A stretch of 64,000 bases of DNA, from NCBI GenBank assembly GCA_029213075.1, contig JARGPO010000006.1, positions 108,856 through 172,855 of the forward strand, read 5' to 3'. The translations under genes were made by a program, and so were the position numbers. This DNA comes from Legionellaceae bacterium. Its GTDB lineage: Bacteria > Pseudomonadota > Gammaproteobacteria > Legionellales > Legionellaceae. How positions within the stretch are numbered: the first letter of the stretch is position 1; the number at the start of each line of letters is the position of its first letter. The notes under the pieces were generated by a model. It was not told where the DNA came from. It saw only the letters and a list, made by a program, of their open reading frames with translations, and ran no database searches. Positions 28,316-36,631 of the stretch are shown piece by piece.

Positions 28316-29287
28316 TCACTGTATAATGCTATTAAAAATATCCAATGCACTTAATATAGCAGATTCAATTCCTGATTCCGTGTTTTTTCCGAGTGCATCT
28401 CCAATTATTCCGAGACCTTTGTCTTTATCAAAATAACTTCGGATAGGATTTGATGATAGTACTTTAGCGTAGCGCCACATATGGTGATGTTGATAATTAA
28501 TTTCAAACGTACTTTCTAATAACTCTTCTGCATCTCCAATCATTGTCTCAATTAGTTTTTTAATCGACTTAGTATCTTTTGTATAAGAAATAGGTTTTGA
28601 TTGTAATGTTAGAGAAGACTCCGTTTTTATGCCAGGCTTAAGATGATTTTGTATTATCCATCTAGTTAATGTATCAGGACTGAATATCACATGAGGTAGT
28701 TTTGTTGATAGGGGATGGTTTAATCCTAGATATAGCATTAAGCAGCTGCTATATTGAACGTCTTCTACTATAGTTTTAAATTCCGGGGCAAGAGCTATAA
28801 TTTGTTCTGTAGGCTGGCTCATTATTACTAAATCAAAAGGTCCGTAATCCTTCTCATCTTTAGTATGTAAATACCAACGTTGACCTTTTTTTTCTAATTG
28901 AGTAACTTCATTACCATAATATACTTTTGTATCTTCAAGAAACCATTTTACCAAGGAGTTGAGATTCCCGCTTCCAGAAAAAATAGTATTTTGTTCTATG
29001 TCTTGCCAGATTTTTTTTCCTTCTTTAACCATCATAAAAGTAGGTTTCCAAGGAAGAATAATTTTTTCATCTAAAGCGGGCTTAATAATTATATATACAT
29101 CTTCATTACTAATTTGAATATCTTGTGCCCCTTTATCAAATGAGTATGACTCATATCTGTGGCTAGACATTCTGCCACCTGAGCCACGAGCTTTTTCAAA
29201 AACACTAACGCAGTGATTTTGACTAAGTTGTTTTGATAAAACTGCACCACTTATTCCCGCGCCAATTATAGCTATATTTTTAGACAT
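28316..29287 (-). CDS. FAD-dependent amine-oxidase/renalase-like oxidoreductase
   Basis: 323 residues. The dinucleotide-binding motif is at the N-terminus (IAIIGAGISGAVLSKQLS), followed by EKARGSGGRMSSHR, typical of the renalase-like NAD/FAD group, and a C-terminal GDALGKNTESGIESA FAD motif. Such genes are commonly found beside phr and TIGR01777 genes. Substrate unknown. Confidence 0.85.
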   Translation of the reverse strand: MSKNIAIIGAGISGAVLSKQLSQNHCVSVFEKARGSGGRMSSHRYESYSFDKGAQDIQISNEDVYIIIKPALDEKIILPWKPTFMMVKEGKKIWQDIEQNTIFSGSGNLNSLVKWFLEDTKVYYGNEVTQLEKKGQRWYLHTKDEKDYGPFDLVIMSQPTEQIIALAPEFKTIVEDVQYSSCLMLYLGLNHPLSTKLPHVIFSPDTLTRWIIQNHLKPGIKTESSLTLQSKPISYTKDTKSIKKLIETMIGDAEELLESTFEINYQHHHMWRYAKVLSSNPIRSYFDKDKGLGIIGDALGKNTESGIESAILSALDIFNSIIQ

Positions 29288-29307
29288 TTACTCACCTATA
29301 TTTAAGA

Positions 29308-30252
29308 ATGAAGTTGTGCTATGAATATTTGATTCAAAACTTGCTTTGTGTTCTTAATTGCTCCATAATGCAAAAAAAATTCAATCAAAGATATGAAGTT
29401 ATGCATAGTTCCGATGAAGACCTCCAAACATGGCAATTATCAAATGATGATAATCAAAAAGAATTTTTAAAACAATTATTTGAAGGGATTACTTCCGATG
29501 ATTTAAGAGCCAATATTTCACTTAATCAGCTTGATTTCTTAACGGGGATAGGAACAACAAGGCTTATGTCTATGTTGCCAACAAGCAACATGAAAAATCT
29601 ATATAAGCAGTATTTAAACAACCTAAAATATATTAAAACACGAGAATATGAAATAAACCTTGCCAAATTAAAAAATAAATTAAGTGAAAGCGAAGATTCA
29701 AGCCTTAATGAGCTGAATGAGTCCATTAAGTTATTGTTGAATTATATAGATAAAAACAAAGATACCATAATAAATAATGCTTATTCAGCAACCAAATTAA
29801 ATGAAATAATTTTTTCGCTATGCGAATTGATGTCTCCAGAAAATATAGATAGCACTGCAACAACAGAGTACTATATCCGTCAAACTGCATTTTCCGGCTA
29901 TAGTACTCAATACTTCTCAACAGAAAGATATGTAAATTATTATAATAATATTGATAATGTATCTGGAGGAAGAGTAGATAGACATCTTATACAAAAGTTA
30001 CCGGGACCAATACTATTTGTAGCATGTGCAGCTATTCTCCTTAGTATCATTTCAAGTGGACCTATTGCCAGTATTTTATATGGTGTAGCTGCCGCTACAA
30101 TGCTTTCATTTCTTTTGGTATCGGTAGTTGCCTATTTTATGGGATATAATCGAACTGGCCTTTCAAAGCAACTTGAAAAAGTTGCCGGACCTGCCTTAAA
30201 AGTTGAGGAAAATCGCTTAGAAAAAGCTTTTGAAAAAAATATGAGCAATTAA
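29308..30252 (+). CDS. Membrane protein of unknown function, probably truncated by a frameshift
   Basis: 314 residues. A mostly helical soluble region (1-230, Asn/Leu/Lys-rich) precedes two adjacent membrane segments (about 233-275: PGPILFVACAAILLSIIS and GVAAATMLSFLLVSVV) and a short charged tail. No family recognised. The frame ends just after a run of seven A (30233-30239). A shift of -1 there reads straight into the frame that ends at 30584, adding about 115 residues. The start is uncertain; Met20 or Met32 are alternatives and none has a strong ribosome-binding site. Confidence 0.55.
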   Translation: MKLCYEYLIQNLLCVLNCSIMQKKFNQRYEVMHSSDEDLQTWQLSNDDNQKEFLKQLFEGITSDDLRANISLNQLDFLTGIGTTRLMSMLPTSNMKNLYKQYLNNLKYIKTREYEINLAKLKNKLSESEDSSLNELNESIKLLLNYIDKNKDTIINNAYSATKLNEIIFSLCELMSPENIDSTATTEYYIRQTAFSGYSTQYFSTERYVNYYNNIDNVSGGRVDRHLIQKLPGPILFVACAAILLSIISSGPIASILYGVAAATMLSFLLVSVVAYFMGYNRTGLSKQLEKVAGPALKVEENRLEKAFEKNMSN

Positions 30253-30584
30253 CACATGAATTTGTAGAAAAAAACGATGATGAAGAATTAAAACCTCTAT
30301 TATCTAAAGTAGTTGCTGATATGAACAAAGATTCTCTAATAACATATAAAAACAAGGTGGAAATTCTTGAGTTAATTGATAGTATGTTAGGGGACAAAAG
30401 TAATTCGCAATTAGTTAGTAGCCAATTAGAATTGGAATTTAAATTAAAAAAAGCTTGTCCTAAAAGAGGTGGTTTCTTTTCAAGTTGCTTTGGGGCCAAA
30501 AATGAACTTATTGAGTCTATATCCAAGATTGTAGAATATAAGAGAACAGTATTGGATGAGGAAACAGTGATTGAATTCAATTAG
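30234..30584 (+). pseudogene. Shifted-frame C-terminal continuation of the preceding membrane protein
   Basis: This frame is open from the A7 tract (after a TGA at 30231-30233) and encodes YEQLTHEFVEKNDDEELKPL and then a Lys/Glu-rich helical region with CPKRGGFFSSCFGAKNEL near the end. An internal ATG at 30321 would give an 87-residue product, but it has no ribosome-binding site. The join is natural in sequence character: charged coiled coil on both sides. Either a one-base deletion broke the gene, or slippage at A-AAA-AAT makes a longer protein. Confidence 0.55.
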
Positions 30585-30588
30585 ATGA

Positions 30589-30606
30589 ATTTGTCAACAG
30601 ACCCTA
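30589..30606. repeat. Solitary MITE end
   Basis: tgtcaacagaccctaa matches the right terminal inverted repeat of the 164-bp element at 43640-43803 over at least 15 bases. No partner end was found nearby. It lies five bases after the stop at 30584. Confidence 0.6.
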
Positions 30607-30681
30607 ATAAACTAAAAGTTTTCTTGATGTTAAATAGAAAATATAAGATATTAAGCCTATTTTTAAATTAGGGTCTAAACC

Positions 30682-31539
30682 ATGGAAGAAATAACAGAAG
30701 AAATTACTAATATTGAGAATAAACTAGAAGAATTGTATGTTCTTAAATCTGAAATAGGCGCTCGGGTTGAAGCCTGTTCTACACTAGCCGTCGATAATTC
30801 TGGTCATGTATTATCTAGAGAGAATATTAGTTTAAGAATTAATGGGTTAGCACATCAAATAATAGATAGATATAAAGAGATGGACTGCAGTAGCCCACCT
30901 GTATTACTAAGCCTTATGGATGGAGCGCTACCATTTACAGCTGAATTGCAAAAAGCCCTTAATGATCTTAATTTTGCGTTTGAATATGCAACTATGCAAA
31001 CAAAAAGTTATACAAGAGATGAATCAGGTAGCTTAACTATCACGTCTGAACCAAAATGCAAAGTTGGAGCGAGATATGTTTTCGTTTTAGATGATGTGTA
31101 TGATAAGGGTAACACGTTTGCCGGAGTTGAAGATTATCTTCGAGCTAAAGGTGCAAAAGGTATTGATTTAGTCGCGTTAGTAAATAAAGATCAAGTTAGG
31201 CAATCATCTGCTCCAAACTGGGGATGTTACGGATTTGAAATGTCAGCTAATGCATTTATTATTGGTTTTGGATTAGATTACGATGGCACCTGCCGAAATG
31301 GTCAAGATATCACCATAGTTGACCCGAACACACTGCAAACTCAAGTAGAAGTTGAGTTGTTATCACAAATAAATCCTCTAACTACTCGACTTGAAGAGTT
31401 AATAAGTCTGAAACACGAGCTTAGTTCTAAAAAATCTGATTCTGTCTATGAAGGGGTTGATACGTTGTTTGCTAATACTTCAGATACAACTATAGATAGT
31501 AATGGATTACCTGGATTAAGGAGCGGTAATACTTTCTAA
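30682..31539 (+). CDS. Hypoxanthine-phosphoribosyltransferase-like protein with coiled-coil extensions
   Basis: 285 residues. The core (about 30-220) is a type I PRTase of the HPRT kind: the PRPP loop VFVLDDVYDKGNTF near residues 132-146, LSLMDGALPFTAEL corresponding to the family's LKGAFPF segment, and TKSYTRDESG matching the flexible loop. Unlike HPRT (about 180 residues), it has an N-terminal helix (IENKLEELYVLKSEIG) and a 65-residue C-terminal tail with a similar helix (TTRLEELISLKHELSSK). It may salvage purines or have been recruited as an effector. Confidence 0.7.
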   Translation: MEEITEEITNIENKLEELYVLKSEIGARVEACSTLAVDNSGHVLSRENISLRINGLAHQIIDRYKEMDCSSPPVLLSLMDGALPFTAELQKALNDLNFAFEYATMQTKSYTRDESGSLTITSEPKCKVGARYVFVLDDVYDKGNTFAGVEDYLRAKGAKGIDLVALVNKDQVRQSSAPNWGCYGFEMSANAFIIGFGLDYDGTCRNGQDITIVDPNTLQTQVEVELLSQINPLTTRLEELISLKHELSSKKSDSVYEGVDTLFANTSDTTIDSNGLPGLRSGNTF

Positions 31540-32009
31540 GTTAAACTCTTCCAAGGATCACGGTTATAGCAATATAAATTACAGTAGGTTAGGCTTTGGC
31601 CCAAAACGCTAACTCAATAAATTGGGCTGCAAATTTTTGGGCAAAGGCCTAGTGGCGCTGCCTTAAGCGGCTTCATTACCCTCTACCTCTACTTACCCTG
31701 CTTTATGCAGGGTATCTATCCAGATTTATTATTAAATCACCTAGATGGTCAGAACAAGTCGGACCAAGTAGGTGGAGGTAGGGGAGTATTGTGTTTTCAG
31801 TTGGTGGTAACAATTCACTGAAACTCTTGTTAGAGGATACCCCTTGCCCTCATGACGCCGCTTAAGGCAGCGCCATGAGGGCAAGGCCGAACCTAAGTCG
31901 ATTGATCTATTTATAATGAAAGAACCTTGTTATTGACAAATAACTACACTTAACTTATCTTGGTTGTCATTATTGAGGGACGTGTTTTATCGTATGGAGG
32001 TTAGACGTA
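31540..32009. other. Non-coding stretch holding a solitary structured repeat
   Basis: No gene is visible. It contains an imperfect inverted repeat (ggctttggcccaaaa with ttttgggcaaaggcc, about 31592-31649) and the repeat copy at 31651-31886. The last 120 bases lead to the methyltransferase gene. Confidence 0.6.
31651..31886. repeat. Solitary copy of the structured repeat (array A subfamily)
   Basis: It has the same order of parts as array A units: accctgctttatgcagggt, tggtcaga-acaag-tcggacca (one pair broken), the conserved block to ttagaggatacc, then a long terminal hairpin with a perfect 13-bp outer stem (31842-31854 with 31874-31886) and an inner stem around cttaagg. A copy of the same end palindrome (tggcgctgccttaagcgg) also starts the unit at 31652, so this element is bounded by matching palindromes. 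Confidence 0.85.
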
Positions 32010-32603
32010 ATGTTGTCCAAGTTATTGGGTATACCGGTAATTTTTAATTTACAACAAAAGTATTGTAATAATTATGACCGTATTAAAGAAGAGTTTTTAG
32101 ATAATATTGATAAGGAAAATTTAAACATTCTAGATATCGGTTGTTCAACTGGTATTTGTGGTCAAACTATATTTGATGTCGAAAAAAACAACTATACTGG
32201 CATTGATATCACTCCTGAATATATTGAGTTTGCTAAATCTCAGTATCAGCATGGCAATTATTTGGTTATGGATGGTAAATCCATGGACTTTCCGGATAAC
32301 TCTATGGATATTGTTTCTTTTATTGGTGTATTCCATCATATGGATAACAACACTATCCAAGATTGTTTAAAAGAGGTTAGAAGAGTCTTAAAGCCAAACG
32401 GTAAATTATTAGTTGCTGAGCCTGTTTTTACCGCTAACTCCTTGTTAAGTAATATCTTACTAAGTATCGATCGTGGAAAATATATTCGTGAGTCTATGGA
32501 CTATCAAAACCTAGTTGAAAATTTTGAAGTTGTTCGTAGGCGCTTTTTTAATTTTTCTGCCCATAGATTTTTTTCTATTGTTGCGAGCCCTGTGAGTAAT
32601 TAG
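32010..32603 (+). CDS. Class I SAM-dependent methyltransferase
   Basis: 197 residues. SAM motif I ILDIGCSTGICGQ is followed by YTGIDITPEYI, and SFIGVFHHMD with a later LKEVRRVLKPNGKLLVAEP gives the Methyltransf_11 pattern. GGAGG lies upstream of the ATG. It abuts the GT2 gene with no gap, so it probably modifies a lipid or glycan in the same pathway. Confidence 0.85.
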   Translation: MLSKLLGIPVIFNLQQKYCNNYDRIKEEFLDNIDKENLNILDIGCSTGICGQTIFDVEKNNYTGIDITPEYIEFAKSQYQHGNYLVMDGKSMDFPDNSMDIVSFIGVFHHMDNNTIQDCLKEVRRVLKPNGKLLVAEPVFTANSLLSNILLSIDRGKYIRESMDYQNLVENFEVVRRRFFNFSAHRFFSIVASPVSN

Positions 32604-33557
32604 ATGAAAAAAGACGTATTAGATAAACCAGTTATTTCAATCGTAGTTCCAGTATATAAAGAAGAAGATAATATCTCGCCTTTTTTATCTAGAGTTGAAG
32701 CTATTATGGCTAAGATGGAACTAACTTATGAAATAATTTTTTCTCTAGATCCTTCTCCAGATAATACCGAGGAAGTGATTAAGCAAGAAAGCTTGCGCAA
32801 CTCATCGATTAAATGTTTGGTGTTTTCAAGACGCTTTGGCCAGCCAGCTGCAACAATGGCTGGTATCTTAAGTTCAATAGGTGAATACTGTGTTGTTATT
32901 GATGTCGATCTTCAAGATCAGCCAGAGTTAATTGAAGAAATGTATAATAAAATTCAAGAAGGATATGATGTTGTATATGCTCAACGCAATTCACGCAAAG
33001 GTGAAACTCTAATTAAACGTTTTGTTTCCTACTTTGGATATTCGGTTATTAATAAACTCAGTGATGTGAAAATTCCAAGAAATACTGGTGATTTTAGAAT
33101 TATGAGTCGTCGAGTTGTTGATGAGCTTGCAAGATTAAATGAATCTCATGGTTTTTTACGTGGTTTAACGGCATTTGTTGGATTTAAACAAACTCATGTT
33201 AGTTATGCCAGAGATGAGCGCTTTTCTGGAAAAGGCAACTACAATCGCTTTTTGGGTTCACTCAAAATTGGTTTAAATGGTTTAATTAGTTTTAGCATTC
33301 GACCGTTGCAATTGATGTCAATTGTTGGTTTTTGTATGGCTGGATTTAGCTTTTTTATCGGAATTTGGTATGTTCTACAAAAATTATTTGGGGTAAGTCT
33401 ACCTATGGGATTCTCAACCACAATCTTAGTAATTACGTTCTTCGCTGGAGTGCAATTATTAGGTTTAGGATTAGTTGGAGAGTACATTGGTAGAATTTAT
33501 GATGAAATAAAAAGACGACCAATGTACATAATTGACCGGAAAATTAATCTTGAATAA
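32604..33557 (+). CDS. Family 2 glycosyltransferase, dolichyl/undecaprenyl-phosphate type
   Basis: 317 residues. The GT-A domain contains IVVPVYKEEDNI, the metal-binding VIDVDLQDQPELI and a downstream RDERFSGKGNYNR. Two C-terminal membrane helices end in GLGLVGEYIGRIYDE, as in the GtrB/ArnC/DPM1 group that loads a sugar on a polyprenyl phosphate. It starts right after the methyltransferase stop. Confidence 0.88.
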   Translation: MKKDVLDKPVISIVVPVYKEEDNISPFLSRVEAIMAKMELTYEIIFSLDPSPDNTEEVIKQESLRNSSIKCLVFSRRFGQPAATMAGILSSIGEYCVVIDVDLQDQPELIEEMYNKIQEGYDVVYAQRNSRKGETLIKRFVSYFGYSVINKLSDVKIPRNTGDFRIMSRRVVDELARLNESHGFLRGLTAFVGFKQTHVSYARDERFSGKGNYNRFLGSLKIGLNGLISFSIRPLQLMSIVGFCMAGFSFFIGIWYVLQKLFGVSLPMGFSTTILVITFFAGVQLLGLGLVGEYIGRIYDEIKRRPMYIIDRKINLE

Positions 33558-33605
33558 TTTATAACAATCTCAAGATATGTTTCTTAATATAACCGGATCT
33601 TTCCA

Positions 33606-34514
33606 TTGAAATCACTGTTGGTCAGTTTAACAATTCTAATTATCGCCGGTTTTTCTTTAGGAAAAACTGGCTTAAATACTTTATGCGCGCACTTTTTAGA
33701 TTTGCAATGGTATTGGGTTGTTTTGCTTACCTTAACGGCAATGTTTAATCACTTCACCTCATCTTGCCGATTCTTTTTAATTATAAAAAGCTATAAAAAT
33801 AATAGTGCCACATTATTTGACGTTGTAAAAATAAACTTTGCCGGTCTTTTTTTAGGGTACTGGATGCCTGTTTCTATTGTTGGCGATGGTTCTAGGGCTT
33901 TATGGTTAAAAAAGTATATTTGTGATAGTTACTCACAAGCAATTTGGATGGTTATATTTGATAGACTTATGTCACTTATAGCTATATTAATGTTCTCAAT
34001 TCCTTTTATACCATATTATATTTCCTATATTAATAATTTACATTTATGGTATTGGGTTATAGGTTTAATTTTAGTTGCAAGCTTAATTGCTATTTATATT
34101 TTAATGGCAAACCAAAATGATAAGATTAAAAAGTTTGTTAGTTATTTTGATGGTATCAAGCATTTATTTTTAAATATTAAATATTATAAAAGTCATTTTT
34201 TGGTGGGGATGCTGTATATTTCAAGTTATTTTTTGTTGATCCTCTTTGCAAGTTTTGCTTTGAATATAAAGCTTAATATCTGGTTGTTACTGGCATTTAC
34301 ACCACTTATTTTCTTTGTTCAAAACATACCAATTAGTTTTGGTGGTTTTGGTGCCCGCGAATTAATTTTTCTAATGATTTTTGGAGACTCTATAGGAAAA
34401 TCATCCGCGGTTGGTTTGGGTCTTCTCGTTGGTTTTGCAATTATGTTAGCCTCTCTCCCAGGAGGAATGGCGCTATCATCTAAGCCCAATTTTCTCCCCG
34501 ATCAGTCGGAATAA
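33606..34514 (+). CDS. LPG-synthase-TM/YbhN-like flippase-type membrane protein
   Basis: 302 residues with a TTG start. About eight membrane helices and the GGFGARELIFL motif are typical of the UPF0104/lysylphosphatidylglycerol-synthase membrane family. With the adjacent GT2 it may flip or handle a lipid-linked sugar (inference). The last 35 bases overlap the convergent SDR gene. Confidence 0.75.
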   Translation: MKSLLVSLTILIIAGFSLGKTGLNTLCAHFLDLQWYWVVLLTLTAMFNHFTSSCRFFLIIKSYKNNSATLFDVVKINFAGLFLGYWMPVSIVGDGSRALWLKKYICDSYSQAIWMVIFDRLMSLIAILMFSIPFIPYYISYINNLHLWYWVIGLILVASLIAIYILMANQNDKIKKFVSYFDGIKHLFLNIKYYKSHFLVGMLYISSYFLLILFASFALNIKLNIWLLLAFTPLIFFVQNIPISFGGFGARELIFLMIFGDSIGKSSAVGLGLLVGFAIMLASLPGGMALSSKPNFLPDQSE

Positions 34515-35343
34515 TTCGGCGCAAAGTATATATGTCAGAGTTTCTTAAAGTTTCTTGAACACTACCAAGGTTTTGCCATGGGTCCCAAAGAGCACTTAGT
34601 AGTTTTCCGCTAATTCCATCACTAGCACTAGAGGCTAAAAACACACATAAATTGGCCCCATATTCTAAAGATGTACCACCATTTTCTTTTTGCTTTACTG
34701 ACTGGGCGTAAAAATCAGCGCCGACTTTGTCAGCTCCGGCTTCAATAATTTCATCTAAGAAACGGGTGTTTAATGAGCCAGGAGCTACAGAATTAATATC
34801 TATATTATAAGATGAAACCTCAACGGCTAATGTTTCAGCAAAACGAACAACAGCAGCTTTTGATGCAGCGTAAGCACTAAGGTTTGGTAATGGTTTTGTG
34901 GCTCCACCACCTGATAGTATTACTATTTTACCATGCCCTTGCTTTTTCATTAATGGTACAACAGCACGACACTGAAGCACGGTACCTTTTAAGTTGATAT
35001 CAATTGCATTTGACCATTCATCCCAATCGACTTCGTCAATTGGACCTTTAGTGCCGTAAATACCGGCATTTGCAACTAGAATATCAATACTTCCAAATGC
35101 TTCTAAAGTTTTTTGAATTAAGTTATCGACTTGGTCTATTTTGGAAACATCAGTACTAACAGTAATTAGTTTGGTGTTTTCGTTAGTATATGATTTTAGA
35201 GTAGAGTGAGCTTCTTCAAGTGTTTTTGCATTTCTCGCACAAATAGCAACATTTGCCCCTTCTTTTAGAAAATACTTGGCTATTTCTAACCCTAACCCCT
35301 GGCTACCACCAGTGATAATGGCATTACGTCCGATTAATTTCAT
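34480..35343 (-). CDS. Short-chain dehydrogenase/reductase
   Basis: 287 residues. Cofactor motif GGSQGLGLEIAKYF, then NAG in VANAGIYG, active-site Ser in ILSGGGATK and YAASKAA giving Tyr-x3-Lys. It overlaps the dehydrogenase gene upstream by 20 bases, forming a three-gene minus-strand operon. Probably reduces or oxidises a sugar intermediate. Confidence 0.88.
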   Translation of the reverse strand: MKLIGRNAIITGGSQGLGLEIAKYFLKEGANVAICARNAKTLEEAHSTLKSYTNENTKLITVSTDVSKIDQVDNLIQKTLEAFGSIDILVANAGIYGTKGPIDEVDWDEWSNAIDINLKGTVLQCRAVVPLMKKQGHGKIVILSGGGATKPLPNLSAYAASKAAVVRFAETLAVEVSSYNIDINSVAPGSLNTRFLDEIIEAGADKVGADFYAQSVKQKENGGTSLEYGANLCVFLASSASDGISGKLLSALWDPWQNLGSVQETLRNSDIYTLRRIIPTDRGENWA

Positions 35344-36631
35344 TTTGACTCCCTACAGTGTAATAACAAATGTTTTGTTGATCTTTTAATTTGTGCATGA
35401 GAAATCCGCCAGCATCAAATACAAATGCTCGCCTCATAGCGTTAGTTAACACATCACCTGATATTTCCAAAAACTCTGGCCATTCGGTTGCAATTATTAA
35501 CGCATCCGCATTATCTAAGGCGTCATTTAAGCTTGTTTTCAAGTCAATATATGGTGATAAATCATTCGGAATTGTCTTGATCGCGGGATCGAAAGCCGCC
35601 ACATTACAACCTTGCTTTCTGAGTTCTATACAAGTCTCAACAGCTGATGAACGACGCAGGGTATTTGTATTTGGTTTATATGTGAGACCTAGTACAGCAA
35701 TTTTTTTATCAGCAAGATCTATTAAAACATCTTGGACTCTTCGCGCTGGCCACTGTTTATGGTGTTGATTGCTTGTTAGAATTGAGGATAAAAGGGGTGT
35801 TTCTAGTTCTAGTTGACCACCTATATTATTGAGAAAGTTAACGTCTCGAGCTAGGGTTCCGCCTGCAATTGCTGTTCCTGCGCGCAAATATGCTTTTGGT
35901 CCAATCCTATCCTCTGACTTAAGTCCTTGTTCTACTTCTTTAGCATTAGCCCCTACTTTTTCACATAGACTGGCTAGTTCATTAATAAATACGACAGATG
36001 TAGCAAAAAAAGCATTAATTGCATGTTTGGTCATTTCTGCAGATTCAACCGACATCCAAATTAGGTTATCTGAAAACGGTTTGAAAACCTCTGTAAGTTT
36101 CAGTTTATCTTGATTAGAAGATATGCCAATTACTACTCTATCTGGTTCTTGAAACACGTTAATGGCCTTACCTAGTCTTAGGTTTTCAGGGCTATAAGCG
36201 CAAGATATTTCTTTTCCAGGATAATTGGTGTTTATATAATCTTGTAATTTCTTAGTTGTACCGACCGGCATTTGTGACGAAATTAAGATAGTTGCTTTTG
36301 GTTGCATATGAGTAACTAGCTTCGCTACCTGATTAAATACCATATCAACATCTGCATTATCTTGATTATCAACTGGCGTATCAAAGGTTACCCATACAAC
36401 TTCAGCGCCAGATATATCTTCTGGTGTTGATGTTGGTATTAAACTATTTAATTGTAGCGATTTATTAACTAATTCCTCTAACCCAGGCTCAAAAATAGGT
36501 GGACTTCCTTTTTTTAAATCATCTATTATTTGGGGGTCAGGGTCATAAGCAATGACTTCAAACCCACTGCATGCAAGACATGCGGCGGTCACTGATCCAA
36601 GATGCCATAATCCAACGGTTGCAATTTTCAT
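35324..36631 (-). CDS. UDP-glucose/nucleotide-sugar dehydrogenase family protein lacking the catalytic cysteine
   Basis: 435 residues from the ATG at 36631 (GGAG eight bases upstream), overlapping the epimerase stop as ATGA. NAD-binding VGLWHLGSVTAACLA, then YSPENLRLGKAI, EMTKHAINAFFATSVVFINE and a C-terminal domain with LGLTYKPNTNTLRRSSA establish the family. Where members have GGSCFPKD, this protein reads GGTLARD: the nucleophilic Cys, Phe-Pro and Lys are gone. It could carry out only one oxidation step, a different reaction, or be inactive. Confidence 0.8.
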   Translation of the reverse strand: MKIATVGLWHLGSVTAACLACSGFEVIAYDPDPQIIDDLKKGSPPIFEPGLEELVNKSLQLNSLIPTSTPEDISGAEVVWVTFDTPVDNQDNADVDMVFNQVAKLVTHMQPKATILISSQMPVGTTKKLQDYINTNYPGKEISCAYSPENLRLGKAINVFQEPDRVVIGISSNQDKLKLTEVFKPFSDNLIWMSVESAEMTKHAINAFFATSVVFINELASLCEKVGANAKEVEQGLKSEDRIGPKAYLRAGTAIAGGTLARDVNFLNNIGGQLELETPLLSSILTSNQHHKQWPARRVQDVLIDLADKKIAVLGLTYKPNTNTLRRSSAVETCIELRKQGCNVAAFDPAIKTIPNDLSPYIDLKTSLNDALDNADALIIATEWPEFLEISGDVLTNAMRRAFVFDAGGFLMHKLKDQQNICYYTVGSQNEINRT

